Assembly: GCF_029714325.1 (NCBI RefSeq)
Contig: NZ_CP121666.1
Span: 5,580,001-5,644,000, forward strand
Length of the DNA: 64,000 nt
Source: Bradyrhizobium sp. CB1717
GTDB lineage: Bacteria; Pseudomonadota; Alphaproteobacteria; Rhizobiales; Xanthobacteraceae
Direction: 5' to 3'
The notes under the pieces are model-generated. The model was not told where the DNA came from and searched no databases. It saw only the letters and a program-made list of their open reading frames with translations. This document shows, piece after piece, positions 43,309 to 52,531 of this stretch. Each line of letters opens with the position of its first letter. Within the stretch, counting starts at the first letter, position 1. A program made the position numbers and the translations under genes.

Positions 43309-44697
43309 GTGGCGATTGATCTGAAAGCGGTCGAGCAACTCGCAACCGATCAATCCTCGCTCAAGGCCGCCGCCGGCCTTGCCAAGCCCGCCAAATGGTC
43401 CGGTGTCGGCGGAAGCCACGACGGCGCGCTGATCTGGGGCGAATGCGCGGGTTCCGGCGCCAATCCGTACCGGGTGATGGCCGACCTCCGCGACCTCGGC
43501 AACAAATGCACCTGCCCGTCACGCAAATTCCCCTGCAAGCACGTGCTCGGCCTGTTGTGGCTGAATGCAGAGGCGATAGTGCCGTTCACACCCGCGGACA
43601 CGCCGGCCTGGGTCAGCGACTGGCTCGGCCGCCGGCGCGGCACGTCCGCGGCAAAGCCTGCAAGCAGTGCGCCGTCCGACGGCGAGAAGGATCTGCGTGC
43701 CGCGCGCGCCGACGAACCTGAAATCGCCGAGGACCCCAGGGATGTGGCGCGGCGCGAGGCTCAGGCGGCCCGGCGAAACGAGGAAACCGAGCGCGCCATC
43801 CTCGACGCGCTGGATGCACTCGAGCAATGGATCGGCGACCAGCTTCGCATGGGATTGTCCGGCTTCATCGACGATGCCACGGCACGATGCCGGCGGATCG
43901 CGGCACGGCTGGTCGATGGCAAGGCCGCGGTGCTTGCCGGCCGGATCGACGAGCTGCCATCCCGCCTCCTCGCACTTCCCGCAGGCGACCGGCCGCGCGG
44001 CGCCGTGGTCGAGCTCGGCAAGCTGGTTCTGCTCGCGCGCGCCTTCCGCACCGCGCCGCGCGATAGCGAGATCCGCCGCGCCGTCGCGACATCGGAGACG
44101 CGCGAGGCGGTGCTGGCCGACCCGGCCGCGCTACGGATCGATGCAGATTGGGAGGTCCTCGCCGAGCGGGTGCAGACGCGCCGCGACGGGCTGGTGTCGC
44201 AGACGACGTGGCTGCTCAATCTTACCGCCACCGGCCCGCGCTTCGCGATGCTGCTCGATTTCTTCCCGGCAAGCGCCGGGCGGCGCGGTTCGGTGTTCAC
44301 GCCCGGCGAGAGCTTTCACGGCGAGCTCGTCTTCTATCCATCGACGCGACCGCTCCGCGCCCTGCTCGTGCGGCGCGACGGCGCGCAGGACAGGCCGCCC
44401 CAGGAATGGCCCTCGCCGGACGAAACACTCTCCGATGCGTTGACCCGTCCGCTGCTAGCCGAGCCGTGGGCGATCGACGTTCCGCTGCTGCTGCCGCAGG
44501 GACGCATCGCGCGCGACGCTGCCGGACATACGTGGTGGCGATCAGTCGATGGCATCACGACGTTGCCGGTGGCCGCCGACGTCAGCGGCATTCTGTGCGG
44601 CACCAACCTCACGCGCAGCGCGGCGATCTGGTCGGGCAACCGGCTCGCGATCCTCGCCGCGCAGACCCCTTGGGGACGGATCGGCGGCCATGACTGA
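43309..44697 (+). CDS. SWIM zinc-finger protein (YehQ-like)
   Basis: First gene of the SWIM/DUF5691/MoxR/DUF5682/VWA cluster. It has 462 residues. The SWIM motif CxCx6CxH is C67, C69, C76 and H78 in KCTCPSRKFPCKHVLGLLWL, a zinc module that binds DNA or protein. A charged linker (about 110-160) follows, then a mixed helical region without known domain that ends in a beta-rich section. It starts with GTG 43309 (MAIDLKAVEQLATDQ). Its stop overlaps the DUF5691 start by eight bases. Content parallels E. coli YehQ. Role unknown; possibly the substrate- or nucleic-acid-recognition part of a MoxR-VWA machine (inference). Confidence 0.88.
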   Translation: MAIDLKAVEQLATDQSSLKAAAGLAKPAKWSGVGGSHDGALIWGECAGSGANPYRVMADLRDLGNKCTCPSRKFPCKHVLGLLWLNAEAIVPFTPADTPAWVSDWLGRRRGTSAAKPASSAPSDGEKDLRAARADEPEIAEDPRDVARREAQAARRNEETERAILDALDALEQWIGDQLRMGLSGFIDDATARCRRIAARLVDGKAAVLAGRIDELPSRLLALPAGDRPRGAVVELGKLVLLARAFRTAPRDSEIRRAVATSETREAVLADPAALRIDADWEVLAERVQTRRDGLVSQTTWLLNLTATGPRFAMLLDFFPASAGRRGSVFTPGESFHGELVFYPSTRPLRALLVRRDGAQDRPPQEWPSPDETLSDALTRPLLAEPWAIDVPLLLPQGRIARDAAGHTWWRSVDGITTLPVAADVSGILCGTNLTRSAAIWSGNRLAILAAQTPWGRIGGHD

Positions 44698-46120
44698 TCC
44701 GATCAAGGCCGAGGCGATCTTTGATGCCATGGGCGCGGTGCTGACGCGCTGGACCATGGGATCGGCGGCCGCGCCCGCAGCCTCCTTCTGGCGTGCCGAA
44801 CTTGGCGAGGATCCGGCCGAGGCCGAGCTGCGGCTGCTTGCCCTCTCGGGCCAGTTCCTCGGCGCCGCAGTGGTGATGGAGCCGGCCGCGGCGCTCCGCC
44901 TCCTTCCGGATATTCCAGCGCTCGCACTGCCGACGATCCAGGAGGCGCAGCGTCCACTCGTGCGCCGCATTCTCGCGGCAAGGAAGCAGGCTCAGGTCGG
45001 GACCGAGCTCGTTCATTTCCTCGCCGAACGCGGCTGGACCGTGCATCCCGCCGACTGGATGCCGGAAGCCGACGCTGACGATGCGCCCGACATCTACGCA
45101 CCATGGCGCGACTGGGCGGCGATTGCAGCCTCCGACAGCGCGACGCGGCAGCAGGCGAACGACCACCTCACCGCCGACAATTGGGAGGATTTTTGGCCGG
45201 CCGCGCGCAAGGCTGCACTCGCCGAGCTCCGGCGCCGCGATCCTTTCACGGCGCGCCAAGTGCTCGAGGCCAAGCTCGCCAGCGAAAATGCCGACACGCG
45301 CTTGCGCCTGCTCTCACTGATGTCGGAGCGCCTATCGGACGACGACATCGCCTTCCTCGAAGGCATCGCTGCGGATGATCGCGCTCCCAAGGTCAAGGCG
45401 CTCGCGGCCTCGCTGCTGGCGCGTCTCGGCCGTGGTCCCGCGGCCGGCGAGGACATTGCCGAGCTCGCCGGGTTCTTCTCGGTCAAGACCAAGGGGCTGC
45501 TGCGCCGTTCGCGCGTGGTCCAGGCCGAAGCGCTCAAGACGCCGGCGCAAGTGCAACGCCGCAAGGCGCTGTTCGAAAGCGCCGGCCTCGCCTCGTTTTG
45601 CGGCGCGCTCGGCCTTGCGCCGCAGGAGCTGATCGCCGCCTGGGAGTGGAATCTGGACCACGCCGCGGATCTGGCGCTGATCAATCTGATCGTGGCGACC
45701 GGGACCGATGCGCACGTCGCGCAAGCGGCAGAGGCGATCAACCAACACGATGCGGCTGGTCTCGTCGTGACGCTGGCGCCGCGGCTGGCCCCCGCAGACC
45801 GCGCGAGGCATGCCGAAGCGGCCATGAACGCGCACAATATCCGGTTCGAGCTGGCACAATTGATCGCGGGACCGGCGGCGCGGCTGGATAACCCGTTGTC
45901 CGCGCCTGCCGGCAAGACGCTGCTCGTCGCGCTCCAGCGCGAGGATACGAAGCCTTCTGACCATGTCGCAGAACTTCATGCGCTAGGCCTCATCGCCTCG
46001 CGCGAGGGAGCACGACAATCACTGCAACGACTGACGGCCGCGGGCCTGCTGCAAGGCGACCCGCGCCTCGACATGCTGCGGCTCAACGCCGCGTTGGACG
46101 ACAAGGGAGCGAAGCCATGA
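44690..46120 (+). CDS. DUF5691 family helical-repeat protein
   Basis: A 476-residue, Ala/Leu-rich, almost wholly helical soluble protein of the DUF5691 family, usually found next to SWIM, MoxR and VWA genes. Segments such as DPFTARQVLEAKLASENADTRLRLLSLMSERLSDDDIAFLEGIAADDRAPKVKALAASLLARL look like HEAT-type repeats, suggesting a scaffold. It overlaps both neighbours (8 bases with the SWIM gene, 4 with the ATPase gene), which implies coupled translation of a stoichiometric complex. Function unknown. Confidence 0.83.
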   Translation: MTDPIKAEAIFDAMGAVLTRWTMGSAAAPAASFWRAELGEDPAEAELRLLALSGQFLGAAVVMEPAAALRLLPDIPALALPTIQEAQRPLVRRILAARKQAQVGTELVHFLAERGWTVHPADWMPEADADDAPDIYAPWRDWAAIAASDSATRQQANDHLTADNWEDFWPAARKAALAELRRRDPFTARQVLEAKLASENADTRLRLLSLMSERLSDDDIAFLEGIAADDRAPKVKALAASLLARLGRGPAAGEDIAELAGFFSVKTKGLLRRSRVVQAEALKTPAQVQRRKALFESAGLASFCGALGLAPQELIAAWEWNLDHAADLALINLIVATGTDAHVAQAAEAINQHDAAGLVVTLAPRLAPADRARHAEAAMNAHNIRFELAQLIAGPAARLDNPLSAPAGKTLLVALQREDTKPSDHVAELHALGLIASREGARQSLQRLTAAGLLQGDPRLDMLRLNAALDDKGAKP

Positions 46121-47192
46121 GCGAGAAACTGCGCTTGCCCGCCGAGGAGAGCTATGCCGCGGAGCTGAAGGCGCTGGCTGCGGGCGACGGGCATCGTCCG
46201 CCAGGCTGGGCGCTCTCGCCGCGGCAGGTGGTGACCTATCTCATGGGCGGCAAGGCGGCCGATGGCACCGTCATCACGCCGAAATATGTCGGCGACAAGC
46301 GGCTGATCGAGACCGCCGTTGCGACACTCGCGACCGATCGCGCCTTGTTGCTCTTGGGCGTCCCCGGCACAGCCAAGTCCTGGGTCTCTGAACATCTCGC
46401 CGCGGGCATCACAGGCATTCGACCCTCGTGATCCAGTGCACGGCAGGGACCGATGAAAACCAGATCCGCTACGGCTGGAACTATGCCCAATTGCTCGCAC
46501 ACGGTCCGAGCCGCGAGGCGCTGGTCCCCACGCCGCTGATGCGTGCGATGGAGAGCGGCAAGCTCTGCCGGTTCGAAGAGCTGACGCGCATGGGCAGCGA
46601 CGTGCAAGACACGCTGATCACGGTGCTGTCTGAAAAGATGATGCCGATCCCGGAGCTCAACACCGCCGTCTACGCCCAGCGCGGCTTCAACATCATCGCG
46701 ACCGCCAACAACCGCGACAAGGGCGTCAACGAATTGTCCTCTGCCCTCAAGCGCCGTTTCAACGTCGTCGTGCTGCCCCTGCCCGACAGCGCCGAAGAGG
46801 AAGTGGCGATCATCGTCAAGCGCGTCGGCGAGATGGCTGAGAATCTCGATTTGCCCGCACCGAAGAACGTCGCCGACGAGGTTGCGCGGGTGGTCGCGAT
46901 CTTCCGCGAGCTGCGCTCGGGCTCGACCGAGGACGGCAAGGTCGCGCTGAAGTCGCCCTCGGGCGGCCTGTCGACGGCCGAAGCGATCGCAGTGATGATC
47001 GGCGGGATCAGCCAGGCAACCTTCTTCAACGACGGCAAGCTGACACCCGAAACGCTCGCCAGCAACATGATCGGCGCCGTTGTGAAGGATCCGGTGCAGG
47101 ACACGGCCGTGCTCGGCGAATATCTGGAGACCGTGCTGAAGAAGCGGCGTGGCTTCGAAGGCTATTATGCTTCGCTGACCGACCTGATCTGA
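46117..47192 (+). pseudogene. MoxR-type AAA+ ATPase (YehL-like), split by a frameshift
   Basis: Two frames together give a complete MoxR ATPase of about 358 residues. Frame 1 (46117-46431) holds the N terminus and Walker A LLLGVPGTAKSWVSEHLAA, then ends at TGA. Frame 2 (from about 46419, first GTG at 46428, to 47192) holds VIQCTAGTDENQIRYGWNYA, the Walker B/sensor region LCRFEELTRMGSDVQDTLITVLSEKMMPIPE and the arginine-finger area SSALKRRFNVV. One base is missing near 46418 (ggcatt, expected ggcantt). A GTGA overlap could allow a second polypeptide, but the cut lies inside one nucleotide-binding fold, so a simple split gene is unlikely. It is either a recent mutation or an assembly error. Confidence 0.82.
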
Positions 47193-47208
47193 CAGCACGG
47201 CGCGACCG

Positions 47209-49434
47209 ATGGCAGGCCAGGTCTCCCTCTTCGGCATCCGGCATCACGGCCCCGGCTCTGCACGGCGGCTGGTGGAAGCGCTCGACGCGCTCAATCCGGT
47301 CGCGGTGCTGATCGAGGGCCCGGCGGATGCTTCGGACCTGCTGCCGATGCTCGCCGACCCCGATATGGTGACGCCGGTGGCCCTGCTCACCTATGCCGAG
47401 GACAATCCGGCGAACGCCAGCTTCTTTCCCTTCGCCGACTATTCGCCGGAATACCAGGCCGCGCGCTGGGCGGTGCGTCACGCCGCAGCCTTGCGCTTCA
47501 TCGACCTGCCGGCATCGGACCGTCTGGGTGCCAGCGACGGCGACATCGCGGAGGAAATCGCGGCAAGGGCCGAGGCCGATCCGGTCAGTCACGATCCGAT
47601 CGGCGCGCTCGCGACCGCCGCAGGCTATGACGACGGCGAGTCCTGGTGGTCCGACGTCATCGAGGAGAATCCTGCGACGGGGCCGGTGTTCGCAGCCGTC
47701 GCCGACGCGATGACGGCGTTACGCGCCGACGAAAAATCGCTGTCGGCGCGCGAGGCCGCGCGCGAAGCGCATATGCGGATCGAGATCGCGAAGGCGGCGA
47801 AGGAATACGACGGCGCCATCGCAGTCGTGTGCGGCGCCTGGCACGTGCCGGCGCTCGCCGAGCGCCGCAGCCTCGCCGCCGATCGCGAATTGCTGAAGGG
47901 CCGGCCGAAGACGAAGATCAAGGCGACATGGGCGCCGTGGACTGCGCCGCGCCTGGCGCGCGCGAGCGGCTATGGCGCGGGCGTGGTGGCGCCGGGATGG
48001 TGCGCCCATGTCTGGGACATGCGCGAGCGCGATCGCGCCGCCGAGTGGCTCACCAAGGTGACGCGCGTGCTGCGGGATCGCGGCCATTTCGTATCGACCG
48101 CCTCGGTGATCGAGGCACAGCGTCTCGGCACGGCACTCGCAGCGCTGCGCGGGCGCCCCGCACCGGGTTTCGCAGAGCTGCGCGAGGCGGCGATCGCCTG
48201 CCTCTGCAATGGCGAGCGCGCCATGTGGGACGATATCTCCGCCGAGCTCCTGATCGGCGCGGGTGTCGGTGCGATCCCGGCAGCGACCCCGCTCGCGCCG
48301 CTGCTCGAAGATCTCCAGCGGCAGCAGAGGGCGACGCGGCTGAAGCCGGAGGCGCTGGAGCGGCCGCTGACGCTGGATCTGCGCAGCGACAGCGGGCTGA
48401 TGCGCTCGACGCTGCTGCATCGGCTGAACGCGCTCGATGTGCCCTGGGGACGTCTGATGGATGCGGGGCGCAGCCGCGGGACGTTTCGCGAGAACTGGCA
48501 GTTGCGCTGGGAGCCGGAATTCGCGGTCAGGCTGGTGGAAAACCTCCTCTACGGTTCGACCATCGCGGAAGCCGCGGGCGGGCGCCTGATCGAGGCGATG
48601 GGCAAGGAGGCCGAGCTTGGCCCGCTGGCAACGCTGGTGCGCAACGCCATGATCGCCGACCTGTCCCGAGCCACCGAATTCGGCATCGCGGCCCTGGAGA
48701 CCAAGGCGGCGCTGACGAGCGACGGACAGTCTCTCCTGGACGCGCTGCCGCCGATGGCCGACATCCTGCGCTATGGCGAGGCGCGCGCCGGCACGGTCGA
48801 GCATCTGGCGGCCCTGATGCCGCGCATTGTGGTGCAGGCAGCGCTCGCCCTGCCCTATGCCGCGCGAAATCTCGACGCGCCGGCGGCGGCCAAGCTGCGC
48901 GGTGCGCTCCTTGCGGCCGACGCCGCGATCCAGCTCGCCCAGATCGAGACTGACGTCGTCGCCGGTTGGCGCGATGCGCTGCGGGCACTCATGAACGACG
49001 ATCAGGCGACCCGCCTGATCGCCGGCACGGCCGCGCGGCTGCTCTACGAGGCCGAGCTGCTCAGCGCCGATCATGCGGCCGACCTGCTGACGAGAATGCT
49101 CTCGCCCGGCACGCCCGTTGCAGACGCCGCAGGCTTCTTCGAAGGTTTCTTCGAGGGCGCCGGCCAGCGGCTGATCCACGATGCAACGCTCCGCGGCACC
49201 GTCGATGCCTGGCTGACGACGCTGGACGAAGAGGCTTTCACCGCCAGCCTGCCGCTATTCCGCCGCGTCTTCTCGGCGCTGGACCGGACCGAACGCAGGC
49301 GATTGATGGACGCTCTGTTCGCGCGGGGCACCGATGCCGCCAAGGGATATCGGCTGATTGCCGGCGCAAACGTTCTCTGGCCCGCGCATCAGGCCCGCGT
49401 GCTCGAACTCCTAACAGCGGGAACTGCGCGATGA
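47209..49434 (+). CDS. DUF5682 family protein (YehM-like), possible TraB/EreA-like fold
   Basis: A 741-residue soluble protein of the DUF5682 family, close in length to E. coli YehM. The N-terminal 230 residues show a pattern seen in the TraB/ChaN/erythromycin-esterase superfamily: LFGIRHHGPGSARRL with H12/H13, VLIEGPADA with E36, YSPEYQAARWAVRH, and VVCGAWHVPAL with H212. I infer a putative metal-dependent hydrolase or protease core. The remaining 500 residues are helical and unassigned. It follows the ATPase by 16 bases and overlaps the VWA gene by four bases (ATGA). Confidence 0.85.
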   Translation: MAGQVSLFGIRHHGPGSARRLVEALDALNPVAVLIEGPADASDLLPMLADPDMVTPVALLTYAEDNPANASFFPFADYSPEYQAARWAVRHAAALRFIDLPASDRLGASDGDIAEEIAARAEADPVSHDPIGALATAAGYDDGESWWSDVIEENPATGPVFAAVADAMTALRADEKSLSAREAAREAHMRIEIAKAAKEYDGAIAVVCGAWHVPALAERRSLAADRELLKGRPKTKIKATWAPWTAPRLARASGYGAGVVAPGWCAHVWDMRERDRAAEWLTKVTRVLRDRGHFVSTASVIEAQRLGTALAALRGRPAPGFAELREAAIACLCNGERAMWDDISAELLIGAGVGAIPAATPLAPLLEDLQRQQRATRLKPEALERPLTLDLRSDSGLMRSTLLHRLNALDVPWGRLMDAGRSRGTFRENWQLRWEPEFAVRLVENLLYGSTIAEAAGGRLIEAMGKEAELGPLATLVRNAMIADLSRATEFGIAALETKAALTSDGQSLLDALPPMADILRYGEARAGTVEHLAALMPRIVVQAALALPYAARNLDAPAAAKLRGALLAADAAIQLAQIETDVVAGWRDALRALMNDDQATRLIAGTAARLLYEAELLSADHAADLLTRMLSPGTPVADAAGFFEGFFEGAGQRLIHDATLRGTVDAWLTTLDEEAFTASLPLFRRVFSALDRTERRRLMDALFARGTDAAKGYRLIAGANVLWPAHQARVLELLTAGTAR

Positions 49435-50612
49435 GCGAGGCCGATGAACGCAGCCGCCGCTGGACACTCGCCCTCGGCGTCGACGCCGAAGGTACCGAGA
49501 ACGGCCCTGCCCTGTCCGCCAGCGATCGCCGCATGTCCGAGGCGCTGACGGCGCTCTATGGTGACGGCGACGAGGCCCCGAAGAAAGGCCGCGGAGGGCT
49601 CGGCGGCTCGGCACCGCGCGTCGCAAAATGGCTCGGGGATATCAGGGAGTTCTTCCCTGCGCCGGTGGTCCAGGTGATCCAGAAGGATGCCTTCGAGCGC
49701 AAGGGCCTGCGCCAGATGCTGGTCGAGCCCGAATTCCTCGCAACCGTCGAGGCTGACGTCAGCCTGATCGCCGATCTGGTCGCGCTGCGCGGCGTGATGC
49801 CGGAGAAGACCAAGGACACCGCCCGCACCGTGATCGCCAAGGTGGTGGCCGAGCTGATGGAGCGGCTGGAGCGGCGTACGGCGGATGCGGTCCGCGGCGC
49901 CTTGAACCGGTCGCTGCGCACCAATCGCCCGCGCTTTGCCGACATCGACTGGCCGCGCACCATCAAGGCCAATCTGCGCCATTATCAGGCGGAGCATCGC
50001 ACGGTCGTGCCCGAACGGCTGATCGGCTTCCTGCGCCAGCAGCGCCGCATCGTCGATCTCGAGGAAGTCATCCTCTGCGTCGACCAGTCGGGATCGATGG
50101 CAACTTCCGTCGTCTACGCCTCCATCTTCGCGGCGGTGATGGCCTCGCTTCCGGTGGTCGCGACCAAGCTCGTCTGCTTCGACACCGCGATCGTCGACCT
50201 GACCGAGGAGCTCGCCGATCCCGTCGAGGTGCTGTTCGGCGTCCAGCTCGGCGGCGGCACCGACATCAACCGCGCCGTCGCCTATTGCGAGGAGCGCATC
50301 GAGCGGCCGGCGAAAGCCCATCTGATCCTGATCACCGATCTCTACGAGGGCGGCGATGCGAATGCGCTGGTCGACCGGCTGGCCCGGCTCGCAACGCGCG
50401 GCATCAACGTGATCGTGCTGCTGGCGCTGACCGATACCGGCCATCCGTCGTACGACCCGGTGCTCTCGGCAAAAGTCGCAAACCTCGGCATTCCCGTGTT
50501 CGCCTGCACACCGGACCAGTTTCCGGATCTGATGGCGACGGCGCTGAAGCGCGAGGACGTCGCCGCCTGGGCTGCCGATCAGGACATCAAGCTGATCCGG
50601 CCCGAGGGCTAG
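49431..50612 (+). CDS. VWA (von Willebrand A) domain protein (YehP-like)
   Basis: A 393-residue cytoplasmic protein. The N-terminal half is helical. The C-terminal VWA domain (about 210-390) has a complete metal-ion-dependent adhesion site: D218-x-S220-x-S222 in CVDQSGSMA, T277 in LGGGTDIN and D303 in LITDLYEGG. Such proteins work with MoxR AAA+ ATPases in metal insertion or complex remodelling. The start ATG 49431 overlaps the DUF5682 stop. It is the last gene of the cluster. Length is close to E. coli YehP. Confidence 0.92.
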   Translation: MSEADERSRRWTLALGVDAEGTENGPALSASDRRMSEALTALYGDGDEAPKKGRGGLGGSAPRVAKWLGDIREFFPAPVVQVIQKDAFERKGLRQMLVEPEFLATVEADVSLIADLVALRGVMPEKTKDTARTVIAKVVAELMERLERRTADAVRGALNRSLRTNRPRFADIDWPRTIKANLRHYQAEHRTVVPERLIGFLRQQRRIVDLEEVILCVDQSGSMATSVVYASIFAAVMASLPVVATKLVCFDTAIVDLTEELADPVEVLFGVQLGGGTDINRAVAYCEERIERPAKAHLILITDLYEGGDANALVDRLARLATRGINVIVLLALTDTGHPSYDPVLSAKVANLGIPVFACTPDQFPDLMATALKREDVAAWAADQDIKLIRPEG

Positions 50613-50624
50613 AGATCAGCGACC

Positions 50625-51368
50625 TCAGAAGTCGACGGCAACCTCGCCGAACCCCACAAGGCGTGCGCGGGCGCTGGTCCCCGCTTCTGTGAAGACCATG
50701 CCGGTGCAGGAACCGGTCGTGACGATGTGGCCCGGCAAGAGAGGCACACTCCGGTCCGCACAATGGCGGATGAGCCAGCGCAGCAGACGCCAGATGTCGC
50801 CTGCGGGATTGCCTCCAACGGTTCGTCGGCTGATGTCCTGGCCGATGGAGAGATCCGCCTCGACGCTCCTCAGATCGATGGCAGCAGGGCTGACTGTCGC
50901 GGCTACTCCGATCAGCAACGCGCCGTGGCTCTGCAAATCCGCAAGCTGGGCCAGGGGAGCGCTGTTCGTCCAATCCTCGAGGCGCGTCTCGACCACCTCG
51001 ATGACGGGATAGACCGCGTCGAACGCACGTGCCAGTTCGCGATCGGGCAACGCGGCGTCGTCAGCCGCGAGCGCGCGCCCGACCCTGAGCGCGACTTCCA
51101 CCTCAACACCGCGCAGGCGGAATTCCGGGCCGAGCCGCGCGCCTGAGCGAAGCAGGCCCGACGCCGGCAGCGGCGCGCAGACGGGCTCGGCGTCCGGGCC
51201 CGACGCGCCGACCTTCCAGCCGCCGACCGGACCGATCCGGGCAAGCGTGGCATCCTGGATGGCGTAGGCGCCGGCACGATCCGACGGGAGAACGTCGCGC
51301 CAGTCGACCGCCTGTCTGCTGCTTCTCGCTGCGATCAACCTGTCCGCCGCTTCACTCGCATTGCCCAC
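50625..51368 (-). CDS. 2-keto-4-pentenoate hydratase-like enzyme
   Basis: A 247-residue protein of the fumarylacetoacetate-hydrolase-like hydratase family (MhpD type). Landmarks are YAIQDATLARIGPVGGWKVGASGPDAEPVCAPL, GVEVEVALRVGR with metal-binding glutamates, IEVVETRLEDWT, ADLQSHGALLIG and the closing GHIVTTGSCTGMVFTEAGTSARARLVGFGEVAVDF. The usual reaction adds water to a 2-hydroxypenta-2,4-dienoate in meta-cleavage pathways; no such pathway genes are adjacent. It ends 13 bases from the convergent VWA gene. Confidence 0.9.
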   Translation of the reverse strand: MGNASEAADRLIAARSSRQAVDWRDVLPSDRAGAYAIQDATLARIGPVGGWKVGASGPDAEPVCAPLPASGLLRSGARLGPEFRLRGVEVEVALRVGRALAADDAALPDRELARAFDAVYPVIEVVETRLEDWTNSAPLAQLADLQSHGALLIGVAATVSPAAIDLRSVEADLSIGQDISRRTVGGNPAGDIWRLLRWLIRHCADRSVPLLPGHIVTTGSCTGMVFTEAGTSARARLVGFGEVAVDF

Positions 51369-51445
51369 GATGTCCTCCGTAGTAGGGCCAGCCTCGGCGA
51401 CGGACGTGCCGCGGCCGAAACTCTCGATTTATGTGTCTCGATACG

Positions 51446-51904
51446 TTAGTCGTCGACCTTGGTCGCGCGCAGCAGATTGTCGCGCAAACGGCTCACCGTC
51501 TTCTGCACCATCGGAAACTCGTCGCCAAGACCTGTCGCCTCGATCACGGAGTCGCCGAGATCCTGCTCGATCAGCTTGCGCCCCGCAGCTGTCAGGCTGA
51601 GGCGCACTTGCCGCTCGTCGGCGGGATCGCGGTGGCGCTTGATCAGCCCCATCTGCTCCAGCTTCTTCAGGATCGGCGTCAGCGTGTTGGATTCCAGAAA
51701 CAGTTTCTCGCCGAGCGTGCCGACGGTCTGCTCGTCCTCGTCCGACAGCGCCACCAGGGCGATGTACTGCGTGTAGGTGAGCCCGACCTTATCCAGCAGG
51801 GGCTTATAGACGCGGCCGAAGGCGAGATTGGCCGAATAGACCGCAAAGCACAGGAAATTCGATAGTTTTCGGCCTTTGCCGGCAGTTTTGGGGGAACGGC
51901 CCAC
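51446..51904 (-). CDS. ohrR: OhrR-type MarR family peroxide-sensing repressor
   Basis: A 152-residue MarR regulator. The reactive cysteine expected in OhrR is C19 in KLSNFLCFAVYSANLAFGRVYKPLL, and the winged helix reads QTVGTLGEKLFLESNTLTPILKKLEQMGLIKRHRDPADERQVRLSLT. Organic hydroperoxides oxidise the cysteine and release the repressor from DNA. The gene is divergent from ohr, and two palindromic operators lie in the 148-base shared region. Confidence 0.94.
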   Translation of the reverse strand: MGRSPKTAGKGRKLSNFLCFAVYSANLAFGRVYKPLLDKVGLTYTQYIALVALSDEDEQTVGTLGEKLFLESNTLTPILKKLEQMGLIKRHRDPADERQVRLSLTAAGRKLIEQDLGDSVIEATGLGDEFPMVQKTVSRLRDNLLRATKVDD

Positions 51905-51949
51905 GGGAACCTCCGCAATTCGTGATCTGCGGACCTATATAAATCGCAT

Positions 51950-51964
51950 CCGATTAAATCGGAA
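51950..51964. promoter_or_regulatory. OhrR operator 1 (near ohrR)
   Basis: Perfect 15-base palindrome TCCGATT-A-AATCGGA, 46 bases upstream of the ohrR start. It matches operator 2 at 52006-52022 and probably mediates autorepression. Confidence 0.75.
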
Positions 51965-52005
51965 GAGCTTGACCATGGAATGCAGCGGGACTATTTCGAC
52001 GCGCA

Positions 52006-52022
52006 TCCGATTAGATCGGATA
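52006..52022. promoter_or_regulatory. OhrR operator 2 (near ohr)
   Basis: ATCCGAT-TAG-ATCGGAT, a perfect 7-base inversion with a 3-base centre, 31 bases before the ohr start. Same sequence family as operator 1. A partial third half site (ATACGATTAAT) follows it. Confidence 0.75.
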
Positions 52023-52052
52023 CGATTAATAATTCAACCGAAGGATACGACC

Positions 52053-52454
52053 ATGACATCCGCTGCGAAGGTTCTCTTCACTGGCAAGACCCACGTCACC
52101 TCGGGCGCCGACGGCGCTGCGCACTCCAGCGACGGCTTCCTGAACGTTAAGCTGGCCCAGCCGCACCCGGCCGCCGAAAACCTGTTCGCCGCCGCGTGGT
52201 CGGCCTGCTATCTCGGCGCGCTCGGGCTCGCCGCTGCGCAGCGCAAGGTCAAGCTGCCGAGCGAGCCGTCGGTCGACACCGCGATCGACCTGAACAACGC
52301 CGGCGGCGCCTTCTTCCTGCGCGCCCGTCTCGACGTCAGCGTCCCCGGCGTCGATCGCGCGGTGGCGCAGGAACTGATCGAGGCTGCGCACGGCATCTGT
52401 CCGTACTCCAAGGCGGTGCACGGCAACATCGAGGTGACCACCACTCTCGTCTGA
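52053..52454 (+). CDS. ohr: Organic hydroperoxide resistance protein Ohr
   Basis: A 133-residue OsmC/Ohr peroxidase that reduces organic hydroperoxides with a thiol pair, C52 (WSACYLGAL) and C116 (HGICPYSKAVHGN). Other landmarks are HPAAENLFAAAWSACYLGAL and FFLRARLDVSVPG. Cytoplasmic dimer, usually regenerated by lipoyl proteins. It is regulated by the divergent OhrR. ATG 52053 follows AAGGATA. Confidence 0.95.
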   Translation: MTSAAKVLFTGKTHVTSGADGAAHSSDGFLNVKLAQPHPAAENLFAAAWSACYLGALGLAAAQRKVKLPSEPSVDTAIDLNNAGGAFFLRARLDVSVPGVDRAVAQELIEAAHGICPYSKAVHGNIEVTTTLV

Positions 52455-52531
52455 AGCGCCACGACGCGGACCGGCCGGCATCGGCCGGGCCCGCGCGGCG
52501 CGGACAATCCAGTGACCACAAGGAGCCGACC

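Noticed and set aside
46428..46431. GTGA overlap as a genuine two-gene junction in the MoxR region
   Set aside because: The junction falls within one AAA+ fold; the combined length equals the usual single protein, so a frameshift is the simpler explanation.
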